A stretch of 64,000 bases of DNA from Stutzerimonas stutzeri. Its GTDB lineage: Bacteria; Pseudomonadota; Gammaproteobacteria; Pseudomonadales; Pseudomonadaceae. This document shows, piece by piece, positions 26,165-37,919 of the stretch. Below the pieces are notes generated by a model. The model had not been told where the DNA came from, did not search any database, and saw only the letters and a list, made by a program, of their open reading frames with translations. Position 1 is the first letter of the stretch. Every line of letters starts with the position of its first letter. Location: contig DGLA01000012.1 in the NCBI GenBank assembly GCA_002387205.1, positions 62,001 through 126,000 of the forward strand. The letters run 5' to 3'. The translations under genes were made by a program, and so were the position numbers.

Positions 26165-28741
26165 TCAGTCCAACCCGCCCCCGACGGGTGTCGGCGCCCC
26201 CTGCATGTCCGAGACATTCTGCTTGAACAGTGTCTGTGCCATGGGGCGGCCCAGATAGAAACCCTGGGCCTGGTCACAGGCGAGCTCTGTCAATTTGCCA
26301 AGTTGTGCCACGGTCTCGATGCCTTCAGCGGTGACGGTGAGGGAGAGGGCGTGGCCCATACTGACGATCGCGTGAACGATTGCCTCGCTGCTCTGCGACT
26401 GGTCGAGCCCCGCGATAAAGCTGCGGTCAATCTTGATGCCATCGAACGGATAGCTGCGTAGATAGCTCAGGGAGGAGTAGCCCGTCCCGAAATCATCCAT
26501 GGACAACCGGATACCCAGTGTCTTGAGCTGATTCATCGTGATCAGCGCTGCTGCGGCATCTTCAAGCATCACGCTTTCAGTGATTTCCAGTTCAAGACGC
26601 TGCGGTGCAATCCCGGTGCGATTCAGCACCGCAGCGATGCGCTCCACCAGATCATCGCGTTGGAATTCAACCGGCGACAGGTTCACCGAAACCATCAACC
26701 CGTCCCCCCATTCCAGCGCGCTCGCGCAGGCCTCGCCGAGGACCCAGTCGCTGAGTTCGACGATCAACCCGGTTTCCTCGGCCAACGGGATGAAACTGGC
26801 GGGACTGAGCAGGCCCCGGGCCGGATGCAGCCAACGCACCAGCGCTTCGGCGCCGACAATGCGCTGCGAGGCTGCGTCGTAGCGTGGCTGGAAATCGAGG
26901 CGGAACTCATGCCGTTGCAAGGCTTGGCGCATATCCATTTCCAGCTGCCGGCGCGCCATGATTCGCTCGTTCATCGCTGGCTCGTAGAACCTGAACAGAT
27001 TCCGGCCGCTGGATTTGGCCTCGTAGAGGGCGATATCGGCATAGCGCAGCAAGTCTTCTGCGGTCAGTCCGTCATAGGGGGCAGCGACAACGCCGATGCT
27101 GGCACCGACGCTGATCTCGTTGCCGGCAATCCGGATCGGCTGGTTGATCTGTTCGATCAACCGCTGGCACAGGCGTTCCGCTTGTTCGTGAGTCCGGCAA
27201 TCGGTGGTCACGACGATAAATTCGTCCCCCCCCAGCCTGGCGACCAGATCCGTGCCGCGAGTGCTGCCGGTCAGTGCGTTGGCGATCTCACGCAAGACCA
27301 GGTCGCCGGCGGCGTGACCGAACGCATCATTGACGGGTTTGAATCGATCGAGATCCAGCGCCAGGACGAACATGGGTCGCTCGCCGCTCAAGCCGTCGTC
27401 GAGGCGGGCGTTGAGGAAGTGATTCAGACGATGCCGGTTGGCCAGCCCGGTCAGGGCATCGTGCTGGCTGATGTGCTCGATGCGCGCCTTGGCTTCGATT
27501 TCCTCGGTAATGTCGCAAACGGTGCCCAGGTACCCCTGGAGCGTGCCATCGATCCGAACAGCGCGGGCGGATAGCTGGCAATAGCGCCGCGTTTCGTCGT
27601 TGTCGCGCATTTCACAGCGAATCGGCTGACGCGCACTGACGCCTGGCTCGGCGATGGTGGCCAGCGCTTGGGTGTCATAGTTCAGCAAGTCCTTTAGCGG
27701 CCGGCCCAGCCAGGCATGACCAGGCAGGCCGGTGACCTGGCTGAAGCGCTCGGACAGGTAAGTCAGGTTCTGCTTTGAGTCGGTTTCCCATATCCAGTCC
27801 GATGAGGCTTCGCAGATATTCCTGAATCGCTGCTCGCTGATGTGCAGGGCTCGCTGAGCAGTCTCGATCATGTCCGTGGCATGGATTACCCGCCGACGTA
27901 GCCAGACCACAAGTACGGATACCAGCAGGCCGAGCGCGAACAGCATCGGGAGGAATTTCTTCAGCAGGGTCATGCCCCGTTCCTCGCTCTGCCATTGCAA
28001 GGTTACGGTGATCCCGATATCGGATTGCAGAGTGAGTTTCGGCGCCGGAGCGAGGCTTAGGTTGCCTGAGGCTGCCCGGAGCCCGCGAAGGTCGAACGCT
28101 TCGTCGATGACCTTCAGCTTCGCCTCGGTCAGCACGTCGACAAAGATGAGATACGACAGGCGGCTGAAGTCGGTGTAGGAACTGTCGGGGCGCATTACCG
28201 CTGCGGAGACAATGGCAGGCACCCCAGCGACGGAAAAATAGACCTGCGACACGCCGTCGTCGGCTGACTTGAGTCGCGCGTCGGCCAGTAGCGCGCCGAG
28301 GTTTCCGGTAATCCAGTCACTGGCCGCCATGTCGCTGAGCTCGCCGTCGACGATGCCGTAGCGGGTCGTCGCGTCCGGCCCCAGAACAAATACACCGTCC
28401 AGGCCGTAGGTGGAAAACAGCGAGGGGCCTATGTTGTCCCCTTCGTAGGCCCAGGTCGCGTCGACGTCAGGGCTCATGTGATGGTAGGCGTCATTCCAGA
28501 AGGCGTAATCGGCCAACGCTGTGCCGATCTTGTCTTGCCTGCTTTCGATGGCCTTGGCGGCATCCGTTTCACTGTGACGCACCTGCTGCTGATCCAGCGA
28601 AAGGCACAGATAAGCCAGTGCCAGGCCAGCCGAGACAAACAGCATGGCAACAAGGTAGATGAAGCCGAGTGACGTCTTGCGGGTAATGGCGGTGTATTGC
28701 ACCGCCTGGTCATGAAGGTTCGTTGAACAATGAGAGGTCAT
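26165..28741 (-). CDS. Membrane CHASE4-PAS-GGDEF-EAL protein
   Basis: About 858 residues. An N-terminal helix (LGFIYLVAMLFVSAGLALAY) and a second helix near 300 (FLPMLFALGLLVSVLVVWL) flank a periplasmic CHASE4-like sensor (DYAFWNDAYHHM). Then come PAS (about 330-440), GGDEF with intact LGGDEF near residue 503, and EAL with AEALVRW near 632 and DDFGTGYSS. Both catalytic domains look competent. The start at 28741 is chosen because it leaves a short basic N-terminus before the first helix; no good ribosome-binding site is visible, and the frame stays open to 29086. The signal sensed is unknown. Confidence 0.86.
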   Translation of the reverse strand: MTSHCSTNLHDQAVQYTAITRKTSLGFIYLVAMLFVSAGLALAYLCLSLDQQQVRHSETDAAKAIESRQDKIGTALADYAFWNDAYHHMSPDVDATWAYEGDNIGPSLFSTYGLDGVFVLGPDATTRYGIVDGELSDMAASDWITGNLGALLADARLKSADDGVSQVYFSVAGVPAIVSAAVMRPDSSYTDFSRLSYLIFVDVLTEAKLKVIDEAFDLRGLRAASGNLSLAPAPKLTLQSDIGITVTLQWQSEERGMTLLKKFLPMLFALGLLVSVLVVWLRRRVIHATDMIETAQRALHISEQRFRNICEASSDWIWETDSKQNLTYLSERFSQVTGLPGHAWLGRPLKDLLNYDTQALATIAEPGVSARQPIRCEMRDNDETRRYCQLSARAVRIDGTLQGYLGTVCDITEEIEAKARIEHISQHDALTGLANRHRLNHFLNARLDDGLSGERPMFVLALDLDRFKPVNDAFGHAAGDLVLREIANALTGSTRGTDLVARLGGDEFIVVTTDCRTHEQAERLCQRLIEQINQPIRIAGNEISVGASIGVVAAPYDGLTAEDLLRYADIALYEAKSSGRNLFRFYEPAMNERIMARRQLEMDMRQALQRHEFRLDFQPRYDAASQRIVGAEALVRWLHPARGLLSPASFIPLAEETGLIVELSDWVLGEACASALEWGDGLMVSVNLSPVEFQRDDLVERIAAVLNRTGIAPQRLELEITESVMLEDAAAALITMNQLKTLGIRLSMDDFGTGYSSLSYLRSYPFDGIKIDRSFIAGLDQSQSSEAIVHAIVSMGHALSLTVTAEGIETVAQLGKLTELACDQAQGFYLGRPMAQTLFKQNVSDMQGAPTPVGGGLD

Positions 28742-29307
28742 CGATAATCGCCGGGTTCGACAGGAGTGAAGCCAAGTGGCTGACTGCATGACCTGTATCG
28801 GCCGGACGAGTGAATGCGTTGGGCTTGTACGACCTGATCCGACAAGTGGCTGGTCTGCTGGGGGCATGATCCTTGCCTGCAGCCTCTGTCCGGCTTTGAT
28901 GGGCTTTGGTTGGCATGTGCCGAGCGAGCGACCTTCTGGCGTCTGGGCGCAATAGCGGAGACCTGTGCTGCCAGCCGCACGCTCTGCGTGCCGATCGTTC
29001 GGCGTGCACGAAGTTCCAGAACGATTGAACTGATCCCGGCCCATCATCCGTTCATCGCTGCTACGAGCGTTGGGCAAGAGAGGCACATGCCCGCCTGAGT
29101 GCGCGGGACAGACGTTCGCATGCGCTTAGCCAAGTCCTTCGGCGCCTCGTATGATGCCGCCGACGAGCCTGCGGAATAACCTCGACTGCTGGGGAACCAA
29201 AGCCCGAGGATCGGGGGTCGAAGCGCCTAGACGACCACCTTGACCCGTCTTGGTTCTTCATCGCCCCTTACCCGAGGCGACCTATTCAACATTCAAAGGA
29301 ACGACAG
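28742..29307. other. 566-bp intergenic region, divergent promoters expected
   Basis: This gap separates the leftward CHASE4 gene from rightward pgm and must hold both promoters. I found only a small 5-bp hairpin (CCCGA/TCGGG near 29203-29215). No gene-like open frame with a ribosome-binding site, no RNA motif and no repeat is recognisable. Confidence 0.5.
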
Positions 29308-30972
<1,665 letters not shown>

Positions 30973-31164
30973 ATGGCCATTGGCGCAGCCGCTACAGGCC
31001 GCGCCAACCTCAGCCCTGCAGGTCTGGTCAGGCGTTGGCAGTTGCACGGTGATTTGGCTACCGCTACGTGTTCCGCCGAGTTTCGGGGGAGAGATCCTGT
31101 GGTTGTGCTGGCGCGGTGCAAACCTCGACAATTGCGTTGTATTCGTAGTCCAGCCCCGTGAACC

Positions 31165-34100
31165 ATGGCTGACGGCCCGCTATCGTCATCAGATCCCGAG
31201 ATAGGTATCGCCCTGAAAGACCTTACCCGAGAAGCGCTTGAGGCGGAGGTCGTGCGCTTGCGCACGGTCCTCGAGAAGGCCGGGATCGGCGCTGAGCATC
31301 AGGCTTGGCGCGCGGTGCAACAGCCGGCTCCCTCACCAACATGCCAGCCGGCAACGACAGCCGATCCCGCAACGCTGCAGGCGCTGACGGCAGAGCTCTC
31401 GGCCAGCCAGGCCGCTCTGGCCCGCAGCGAGGCGTTCCAGCGAGCAGTGTTCGACAGTGTCACGGAATTCGCCATTATCCTGACTGATCCGGCCGGTTTG
31501 ATTACCGGATGGAACGCGGGGGCCGAGCAGGTGATGGGGTGGAGCGCCCGGGACATGCTTGGCCAGCGCAGCGATCTGATCTTCACGGTGGCGGACCGAG
31601 CCAGTGGACGGGCCAAGCAGGAGATGGACGAAGCCCTGCGTCAGGGGCGCGTGACAAGCGAGCGCTGGCATCTGCGCAAGGACGGTCAGCCGTTCTGGGC
31701 GTCGGGGTCGATGTCACCGCTTTTCGGTGATGACCGTAGCCATCTTGGCTACGTGAAAATCCTGCACGACCGCACCAGTGAGCACCTGGCGAGCCACGCC
31801 ATCGAGGACACCCAGCAGCGCTATCGTCTGGCTGCCAAAGCGACAAACGACGCCGTCTGGGATTGGGATCTGAGTACCAACCATGTGCTCTGGAACGATG
31901 CGCTGGAGCAGGCTTATGGCCATCCGATGGCGGATGTCGAAAACTCCGGTGACTGGTGGATTAACCACATCCATCCAGACGACCGTTCACGTATCCACTC
32001 CTCGATTCACGCTGTTATCGATGGCAGCGGCACCACCTGGACGGATGAATACCGTTTCCGCCGTCAGGATGGCTCATACGCTGATGTGCTCGACCGCGGC
32101 CAGGTAATCCGCAACGCCGAAGGCCGGGCCGTGCGCATGATCGGCGCAATGCTTGACCTGACCCGCCTGCGCGCTGTCGAGATAGCGTTGCGTCAGAGCG
32201 AAGAGCGGTTCCGAACCATTCTGGAGACGATCGAAGTGGCCTTCGCTATCGTTCAGGTCAAGTTCGACGCTGACGACCAGCCGGTGGATTACCTCTTCGT
32301 CGAAGCCAATCCTGCTTTCGAGTGTCAGGCAGGTGTCGATCTGCGCGGCAAGTGGGTTACCGAATTCGCCCCGGACCTGGAACAGTTCTGGTTCAAGACC
32401 TACGGCCACGTCGCCAAGACCGGGGAGCCGGCCAGTTTCGAGAGTTACGCTGAAGCGTTCGAACGGTGGTTCGATGTGCGGGCCGTTCGTGTCGGCGACC
32501 CTGCCGAACGGAAGATTGCGATCCTCTTCAGTGATGTCACCCAACGGCGACATGCCGAAGAGCGCCTGCGCGTCAGCGAATCGCTTGCTCGGGAAAACAT
32601 CCAGCGCGTCCAACTGGCGCTCGCGGCCGGCGCGATCATTGGCACCTGGAACTGGCATCTGCCAACCGACCAGTTCACGGTCGACCAAGGCTTCGCACAC
32701 GTCTTCGATCTGGATCCGGCCCTCGGCCGCGACGGGCTCAGCCTCGAGCAGGTGATCGCCAGCGTGCATGCCGAAGACCGGGAGGGGCTGAAGGCTGCGA
32801 TAGCAGAAGTGATCTCCCGCGGTGGCGCTTTTGCCCACCAGTACCGGGTACGCCGCGCTGACGGTAGGTACTACTGGATCGAGGCGAACGGACGTGTTGA
32901 GCATTCGGCAGACGGCACGCCTCAACGCTTCCCAGGCGTTCTGATTGACGTCGAGCACAGGCGCTCCATCGAGGCGGAACGCGACCGGGCAACTGCCGCC
33001 TTGAGAGCGCTCAACGACACCCTGGAACAGCGCGTAGCCGAGCGGACGGCAGCGCTGATCCAGACCGAAGACAAGCTGCGACAGTCGCAAAAGATGGAAG
33101 CCGTCGGCCAACTCACCGGCGGGCTAGCCCACGACTTCAACAATCTGCTCGCCGGGATATCGGGCGCGTTGGAACTGATGAGTCTAAGGGTGTCCCAGGG
33201 GCGTCTGGACGATATCGACAGATACGTGACCTCTGCCCAGGGTGCGGCAAAACGCGCCGCAGCGCTGACGCACCGCCTCCTTGCGTTTTCGCGGCGCCAG
33301 ACGCTCGACCCGCGCCCGGTCGACGCCAATGTACTGATGGAAGGCATGACGGAGCTGATCCAGCGCACCGTCGGTCCGGGTATCCGGGTAGAGACCCTCA
33401 GCGCCCAGAACCTCTGGTCGGCGTCCGTCGATGCCAGCCAGCTCGAGAATGCCATCCTCAACCTGTGTCTCAATGCACGCGATGCCATGCCGGACGGCGG
33501 ACGTATCACCATCGAAACGGCCAACCGGTGGCTGGTAGGCGATACGGCCCGTGCATACGAGGTACCCGAAGGGCAGTACCTGTCGCTGAGCGTAACGGAC
33601 ACCGGAACAGGCATGTCAGCTGCCGTCATCGCCAAGGCATTCGACCCCTTCTTCACCACCAAACCCATCGGCCAGGGCACTGGCCTTGGGCTTTCGATGA
33701 TCTATGGCTTTGCCAAGCAATCCGGTGGCCAGGTCCGCATTGATTCAGAGGTAGGGCGGGGCACCCGGGTTTCCATCTTTCTGCCGCGCCATATCGGGAA
33801 ATCGACCGAGGGCGCAGCGACCGCAGCAAGGGCGGATACAGCCCTTGGAGCGGGCGTTGGCACGATCCTGATTGTGGACGACGAGCCGAGCGTGCGCCTG
33901 CTGCTCATGGATGTGCTGGGCGACCAGGGCTATACGCTGATCGAGGCTGCCGACAGTCTCAGCGGGCTGAAGGTGCTGCAATCGGATGTAGCCATCGACC
34001 TGCTGATCACCGACGTCGGCTTGCCGGGTGGCATGAACGGACGACAGATGGCCGATGCCGGTCGGGAGGTACGTCCGGACCTCAAGACCCTGTTTATCAC

Positions 34101-34221
34101 CGGCTATGCCGAGAGCGCCGCCCTCGGCAACCATTCACTTGGGCCGGGGATGCAGGTGCTGACGAAACCCTTCGCCATCGATGCGCTTGCGCTGCGAGTC
34201 CGGGACCTGCTGGCTCAGTAG
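31165..34221 (+). CDS. Soluble multi-PAS hybrid histidine kinase
   Basis: A 1018-residue kinase without membrane helices. An N-terminal coiled coil (about 15-90) is followed by four PAS-type modules (about 90-215, 215-335, 340-475, 480-605; two have the WNWHL/WDWDL signature of PAS_3 folds). A second coiled coil leads to HisKA with His656 in GLAHDFNN, HATPase (NARDAMPDGG, GTGLGLSM) and a C-terminal receiver with Asp950 in TDVGLPGG. The core closely resembles the kinase at 23985, so the two are probable paralogues. The ATG has only a weak ribosome-binding site. No response-regulator output gene is adjacent. Confidence 0.88.
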   Translation: MADGPLSSSDPEIGIALKDLTREALEAEVVRLRTVLEKAGIGAEHQAWRAVQQPAPSPTCQPATTADPATLQALTAELSASQAALARSEAFQRAVFDSVTEFAIILTDPAGLITGWNAGAEQVMGWSARDMLGQRSDLIFTVADRASGRAKQEMDEALRQGRVTSERWHLRKDGQPFWASGSMSPLFGDDRSHLGYVKILHDRTSEHLASHAIEDTQQRYRLAAKATNDAVWDWDLSTNHVLWNDALEQAYGHPMADVENSGDWWINHIHPDDRSRIHSSIHAVIDGSGTTWTDEYRFRRQDGSYADVLDRGQVIRNAEGRAVRMIGAMLDLTRLRAVEIALRQSEERFRTILETIEVAFAIVQVKFDADDQPVDYLFVEANPAFECQAGVDLRGKWVTEFAPDLEQFWFKTYGHVAKTGEPASFESYAEAFERWFDVRAVRVGDPAERKIAILFSDVTQRRHAEERLRVSESLARENIQRVQLALAAGAIIGTWNWHLPTDQFTVDQGFAHVFDLDPALGRDGLSLEQVIASVHAEDREGLKAAIAEVISRGGAFAHQYRVRRADGRYYWIEANGRVEHSADGTPQRFPGVLIDVEHRRSIEAERDRATAALRALNDTLEQRVAERTAALIQTEDKLRQSQKMEAVGQLTGGLAHDFNNLLAGISGALELMSLRVSQGRLDDIDRYVTSAQGAAKRAAALTHRLLAFSRRQTLDPRPVDANVLMEGMTELIQRTVGPGIRVETLSAQNLWSASVDASQLENAILNLCLNARDAMPDGGRITIETANRWLVGDTARAYEVPEGQYLSLSVTDTGTGMSAAVIAKAFDPFFTTKPIGQGTGLGLSMIYGFAKQSGGQVRIDSEVGRGTRVSIFLPRHIGKSTEGAATAARADTALGAGVGTILIVDDEPSVRLLLMDVLGDQGYTLIEAADSLSGLKVLQSDVAIDLLITDVGLPGGMNGRQMADAGREVRPDLKTLFITGYAESAALGNHSLGPGMQVLTKPFAIDALALRVRDLLAQ

Positions 34222-34242
34222 CTCAGGTGAGCTGGGTCATCG

Positions 34243-34273
34243 GCCGGTGCCGCTCCTGACGCGGTGCACCGGC
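34243..34273. terminator. Hairpin between convergent kinase and TRAP genes
   Basis: GCCGGTGC (34243-34250) pairs perfectly with GCACCGGC (34266-34273); an inner CGC/GCG pair extends the stem. It lies in the 88-bp gap between two convergent stops and probably stops both transcripts, although no T-run follows. Confidence 0.5.
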
Positions 34274-34309
34274 AGCTGTAGTCATTCGGACAGAAGCGGC
34301 CACCTATTC

Positions 34310-35605
34310 TCAGACCCCATACCCCAGCAGGCGTGGCAGCCACAGCGCAATCTCGGGGAACACCGCCACCAGCACCAGCGCACTGCCCATCACCAGGACG
34401 AACAGCAAGGCCCAACCAACCGTCTGTTCCAGCCGGATCTTGGCGACTTCAGCGGTGACCATCAGGTTGATCGCCACCGGTGGGGTGAACTGGCCGATGG
34501 CGATGTTCATCGCCAGCAGAATGCCGAACCACACCGGATTCCAGCCGAAGTGCTGCATGACTGGAATCAGGATCGGCATCAGGATCAGGTAGATGGAAAT
34601 CGCATCGAGCAGCATGCCGGCCAGCAGCACCGCGATCATTACCAGGATCAGCAGCACGGCGCCGTTATCGGAGAGCGAGATCAGCCATTCGGCGAGGTGG
34701 CGGAAGGTGCCGAGCATGGTGCCGGCCCAGGCAAAGATGCCTGCCAGCGCGATGATCAGCATCACCACGCCGGAAATGACTGCCGCCTCGCCGCAAAGTC
34801 GCCAGAGGCTGCGCCAGTCCAGTTCACGAGTGACGAAGATGCCGATAACCACGCCATAGGTCACTCCGGCCACTGCTGCCTCGGTCGGCGTGAACAGGCC
34901 GCTGCGCAGGCCGCCAAGAATCAGCACGGGGGCAAAGAGCGCCGGTAGTGCCTGGCGGAAACTTTCACCCAGTGGCGGGCGTTCGGCGCCTTCCGGGTTT
35001 TCCCAGCCGTGGCGGCGTGCCAGCAGCCAGGCCGGCAGCAGCAACACAAGCCCAGCGATGATCCCCGGGAACAGACCCGCTGCGAACAAGGCTCGCAGGT
35101 CGACGCCAGGCACCACGATGGAATAGAGGATCAGCGCAATCGATGGCGGAATCAGAATCGCGGTGGAAGCGGATGCGGCTATCAGCGTGGCCGAGAAAGG
35201 CTTGGGATAGCCGGCGCGGGTCATGCTCGGCAGCATCACCATGGCAACCGCGGCAGCGTCGGCCGGGCCGGAGCCACTCATGCCACCCATGATCAGGCAG
35301 ACCAGAATGGCGACCATCGCCAGTCCGCCATGCCGTGGGCCGATCAATGCCTGGGCGAAGCGCACCAGGCGCAGCGCCACACCGGATTTCTCGAATACCA
35401 AGCCGGTGAGGATGAACAGCGGAATGGCAATCAGGGGGTATTTGGCGACCCCGTTGTAGGTGTTGGTGCCGAGCGTGGCGAGCATGTCGGGCGACAGGCC
35501 GGCAACGATGCCAATGGCGCCGGAGAGCGCGAGAGAAAACGCCACCGGCACGCCAATCAGCAATAACAGCAGAAAGCTGGCGAGCATCCAGAGATCAGGG
35601 CTCAT
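34310..35605 (-). CDS. TRAP transporter large permease (DctM)
   Basis: A 431-residue inner-membrane protein with about 12 hydrophobic helices, the ion-coupled transport subunit of a TRAP system. It has family landmarks such as FILTGLVFEKSG, GGMSGSGPADAAAVA and IPPSIALILYS. It is the last gene of dctPQM and overlaps the small permease by 11 bp, so translation is coupled. TRAP systems import organic acids with sodium; the substrate is not deducible from this subunit. Confidence 0.93.
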   Translation of the reverse strand: MSPDLWMLASFLLLLLIGVPVAFSLALSGAIGIVAGLSPDMLATLGTNTYNGVAKYPLIAIPLFILTGLVFEKSGVALRLVRFAQALIGPRHGGLAMVAILVCLIMGGMSGSGPADAAAVAMVMLPSMTRAGYPKPFSATLIAASASTAILIPPSIALILYSIVVPGVDLRALFAAGLFPGIIAGLVLLLPAWLLARRHGWENPEGAERPPLGESFRQALPALFAPVLILGGLRSGLFTPTEAAVAGVTYGVVIGIFVTRELDWRSLWRLCGEAAVISGVVMLIIALAGIFAWAGTMLGTFRHLAEWLISLSDNGAVLLILVMIAVLLAGMLLDAISIYLILMPILIPVMQHFGWNPVWFGILLAMNIAIGQFTPPVAINLMVTAEVAKIRLEQTVGWALLFVLVMGSALVLVAVFPEIALWLPRLLGYGV

Positions 35606-36071
35606 CGGTGAGCCTCCCGCGCAGGCGGTCGATGGTCATCTGCGTCAGGCGTACCAGCATCAGCAGTGCCAGCAGCGGCAGCCATACCACGTACCACCAA
35701 TTGGGCAGTCCCAGGCCGGGCGATTCGGATTCCCACTGGTATTCCTCCAGTGCGAACTGCCCGCCGTACCAGAGCACCATGCCGAGCACCAATACGCTGG
35801 CCAGCCACTGCAACAGGATCAGCGGCGTACGCAGGCGCGGAAACATCCGCTCGGCGAAGCCGATGCGGATGTGGCGGTTGCTGCGCATGGCCACCGAGGC
35901 ACCGGCGAAGGTCAGGATCACAAGGAGAAATACGGAGATTTCTTCGGTAAAGGCAAAGGAGGCATCGGTGAAATAGCGCACCACCACGTTGGCCAGGCTG
36001 ATCAGGCTGATGATCATCAGCGCCAGGGTAGCCAGCACGCGCTCAAGGCGCGCGTCCTGTCGATTGTTCAT
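35595..36071 (-). CDS. TRAP transporter small permease (DctQ)
   Basis: A 158-residue protein with four membrane helices, including LATLALMIISLISLANVVVRYF and the conserved SFAFTEEISVFLLVILTFAGA region, which fits DctQ. I start at 36071 (MNNRQDARLERV) because the longer frame to 36206 lies in the gap behind dctP and has a non-hydrophobic leader. It overlaps dctM by 11 bp and follows dctP by 49 bp. DctQ scaffolds the large permease in TRAP complexes. Confidence 0.9.
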   Translation of the reverse strand: MNNRQDARLERVLATLALMIISLISLANVVVRYFTDASFAFTEEISVFLLVILTFAGASVAMRSNRHIRIGFAERMFPRLRTPLILLQWLASVLVLGMVLWYGGQFALEEYQWESESPGLGLPNWWYVVWLPLLALLMLVRLTQMTIDRLRGRLTDEP

Positions 36072-36120
36072 GGGTTTCCTCGAATCCCGGCGGCGTCGCG
36101 CCGCCGGGTAGAACGTTTTT

Positions 36121-37116
36121 TTACTTTGCAACGGCCGTGCGGGCCGCTTCGACCAGGTCGGCGCCGATTTTCGACGTCCATTTCTCGTGCACGCTGCGAG
36201 TCGCATCCACGAAAGCCTGATGCTCGGCCTCGCTCAGTTCGGTGACCTCGACGCCGCGGGCGCGAATGTCTTCCAGGCGCTTGGCTTCGGCGTTGCGCGA
36301 CAGCTCGATCTCCCATTTGCCGGCGTCGATGGCGGCCTGGCGCAGCAGCTCGCGGTCGGCTTCCGGTAGTTCCTTCCAGACGCGCTGGTTGACGGCAAAG
36401 ATCAGCGGGTCCGCCATGTAGTGCCAGAGTGTCAGGTGTTTCTGCCCGACCTGATCGACCCGCGCCACGTCGAATACCGACAGCGGGTTTTCCTGGCCAT
36501 CCACCGCGCCGGTGGTCAGCGCCGGTTTGGCGTCGGCCCAGCTCATCTGGGTGGGGTTGGCACCCAGTGCTGTAAAGGTGTCCTGGAACAAAGGCGAACC
36601 GACGACGCGAATCTTCAGGCCTTTCAGGTCGGCGGGGGTTTTCACCGGCTTGACCGAGTTTGATATCTCGCGGAAGCCGTTCTCGCCCCATGCCAGCGGG
36701 ACGATGCCGCGCTTCTCGATGGCGGCGAATGCCTGCTCGCCAGCGTCGCCCTGGGTGATGGCGTCGAGATCGGCGCTATCGGCCATCAGGAAGGGCAGGG
36801 AGAACAGATTCAGCTCCGGTACCTGCGGCGACCAGTTGATGGTCGAGCCGACAGCCATGTCGATCAGGCCGGAGCGCATGGCGGAAAATTCCTTGGTCTG
36901 GTCACCGGCGACCAGTTGCGCATTGGGGTACACGCGCAGGGTGATCTCGCCATTGGAACGCTCCTCGACCAGATCAGCCCACTTCTGGGCAGCCTGGCCC
37001 CACGGGAAGGCGTCGGACAGCACAGTGGAGACGGAGTATTCACGGGCCGAAGCGGCAAAGGTGGCAGAGAGCGCGGCGGCAGCAGCCAGCGCGGTCAAGC
37101 AGCGGGTCAGTTTCAT
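36121..37116 (-). CDS. TRAP transporter substrate-binding protein (DctP)
   Basis: A 331-residue periplasmic binding protein. The signal peptide (LTALAAAAALSATFAASA) is cut near residue 24. The mature protein shows the DctP fold: the ligand-carboxylate Arg in GLKIRVVGSPLF, the TGAVDGQENP segment and the long C-terminal helices. Dicarboxylates and related acids are typical ligands; residues alone do not decide. It is first in the leftward dctPQM operon. No two-component or regulator gene for it is adjacent. Confidence 0.92.
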   Translation of the reverse strand: MKLTRCLTALAAAAALSATFAASAREYSVSTVLSDAFPWGQAAQKWADLVEERSNGEITLRVYPNAQLVAGDQTKEFSAMRSGLIDMAVGSTINWSPQVPELNLFSLPFLMADSADLDAITQGDAGEQAFAAIEKRGIVPLAWGENGFREISNSVKPVKTPADLKGLKIRVVGSPLFQDTFTALGANPTQMSWADAKPALTTGAVDGQENPLSVFDVARVDQVGQKHLTLWHYMADPLIFAVNQRVWKELPEADRELLRQAAIDAGKWEIELSRNAEAKRLEDIRARGVEVTELSEAEHQAFVDATRSVHEKWTSKIGADLVEAARTAVAK

Positions 37117-37289
37117 GGGGCGTCCTTGTTCGGATCGGTCTTTTGGTTGTTATCGGAGATCGGCCGGGCACTGAAAACAGCGTCGGCTCGGCGATGGCAG
37201 GTGGGCCATCGAAACGCGCGGGGTTGCGCGAAGGACGCGGCAGGCTGCGGGCGGGTAGAGAGCAGCGAGACTCGCAAGGCGTCACAAGC

Positions 37290-37314
37290 GCTGTCAGCCT
37301 TGTGGGCTGACAGC
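37290..37314. terminator. Hairpin upstream of first TRAP operon
   Basis: A perfect 10-bp stem (GCTGTCAGCC and complement) with a 5-nt loop lies in the 283-bp gap between the gene ending at 37400 and dctP. It probably ends the former's transcript; no T-run is present on the leftward strand. Nothing else is recognisable in this gap. Confidence 0.45.
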
Positions 37315-37399
37315 AGTCCAGCCGTCTGGCCGGTCGGGCAACTATCGCAGATGGCGGCAGCGAGTGCCATTGCCGGGCATCCCGGCTCGGCATCGTTCG

Positions 37400-37804
37400 T
37401 CAGGCATCACGCAACAGGTCGTGGGCATTGAGCAGGCTGAAGGCAATATCCGGGCGCTTTTCCAGGCCGCGGCGGATCGCAGCGGGGATCGACTGGCGGG
37501 TCTTGCGGCACAAGCCGGGCAGGTCGGCGATGTCGATGCGGATGCCGCGCATGCTGCGCACTTCGTTCAAACCCGGTGCGATGGACAGGCGAATCCCCAG
37601 CTGTTCGTAGAGACGTTGCTGCATGTGCTCCAGGTCAGCCAGGCTCTGCAGGCTTTCCAGGCGAGACAGGAGGCGGTTCTCCTCCTGGCGGGTCAGCCGC
37701 AGGATGCGCAGGTCATTGCTGTCGGGCGCTTCGAGCAACTGGTCGCGCCCGCAGATGCAGGCACCGGGCGGGCAGGGGGAGCGAATTGGGGCGGTTGGGC
37801 TCAT
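37400..37804 (-). CDS. Unknown protein with N-terminal Cys motif
   Basis: A 134-residue soluble protein. Its N-terminus carries CPPGACICGRDQLL, a compact C-x4-C-x-C motif that could bind metal. The rest is predicted helical and charged (LTRQEENRLLSRLESLQSL, then LCRKTRQSIPAAIRRGLEKR). It has no signal peptide or membrane helix. I do not recognise a characterised family. The gap of 283 bp to the downstream dctP, with a hairpin, argues against co-transcription. Confidence 0.65.
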   Translation of the reverse strand: MSPTAPIRSPCPPGACICGRDQLLEAPDSNDLRILRLTRQEENRLLSRLESLQSLADLEHMQQRLYEQLGIRLSIAPGLNEVRSMRGIRIDIADLPGLCRKTRQSIPAAIRRGLEKRPDIAFSLLNAHDLLRDA

Positions 37805-37919
37805 GGGTTCAGATCATAGCCATGCCAACCGGTGATTGCGCAAGCCGCCCAGCGGGCGGTGCGCTAGTTTTGCCCAGGCCATGGGGCGGTCACCCGGCAC
37901 GGGCAGGCCGCGCCATGCG

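Noticed and set aside
28912..28928. -24/-12 promoter upstream of pgm
   Set aside because: GG and GC are 10 bp apart, but the -12 part (GAGCG) is poor and no activator site is nearby.
28742..29086. N-terminal extension of the CHASE4 protein
   Set aside because: The added 115 residues are hydrophilic, Arg/Pro/Ser-rich and precede the natural membrane-helix start.
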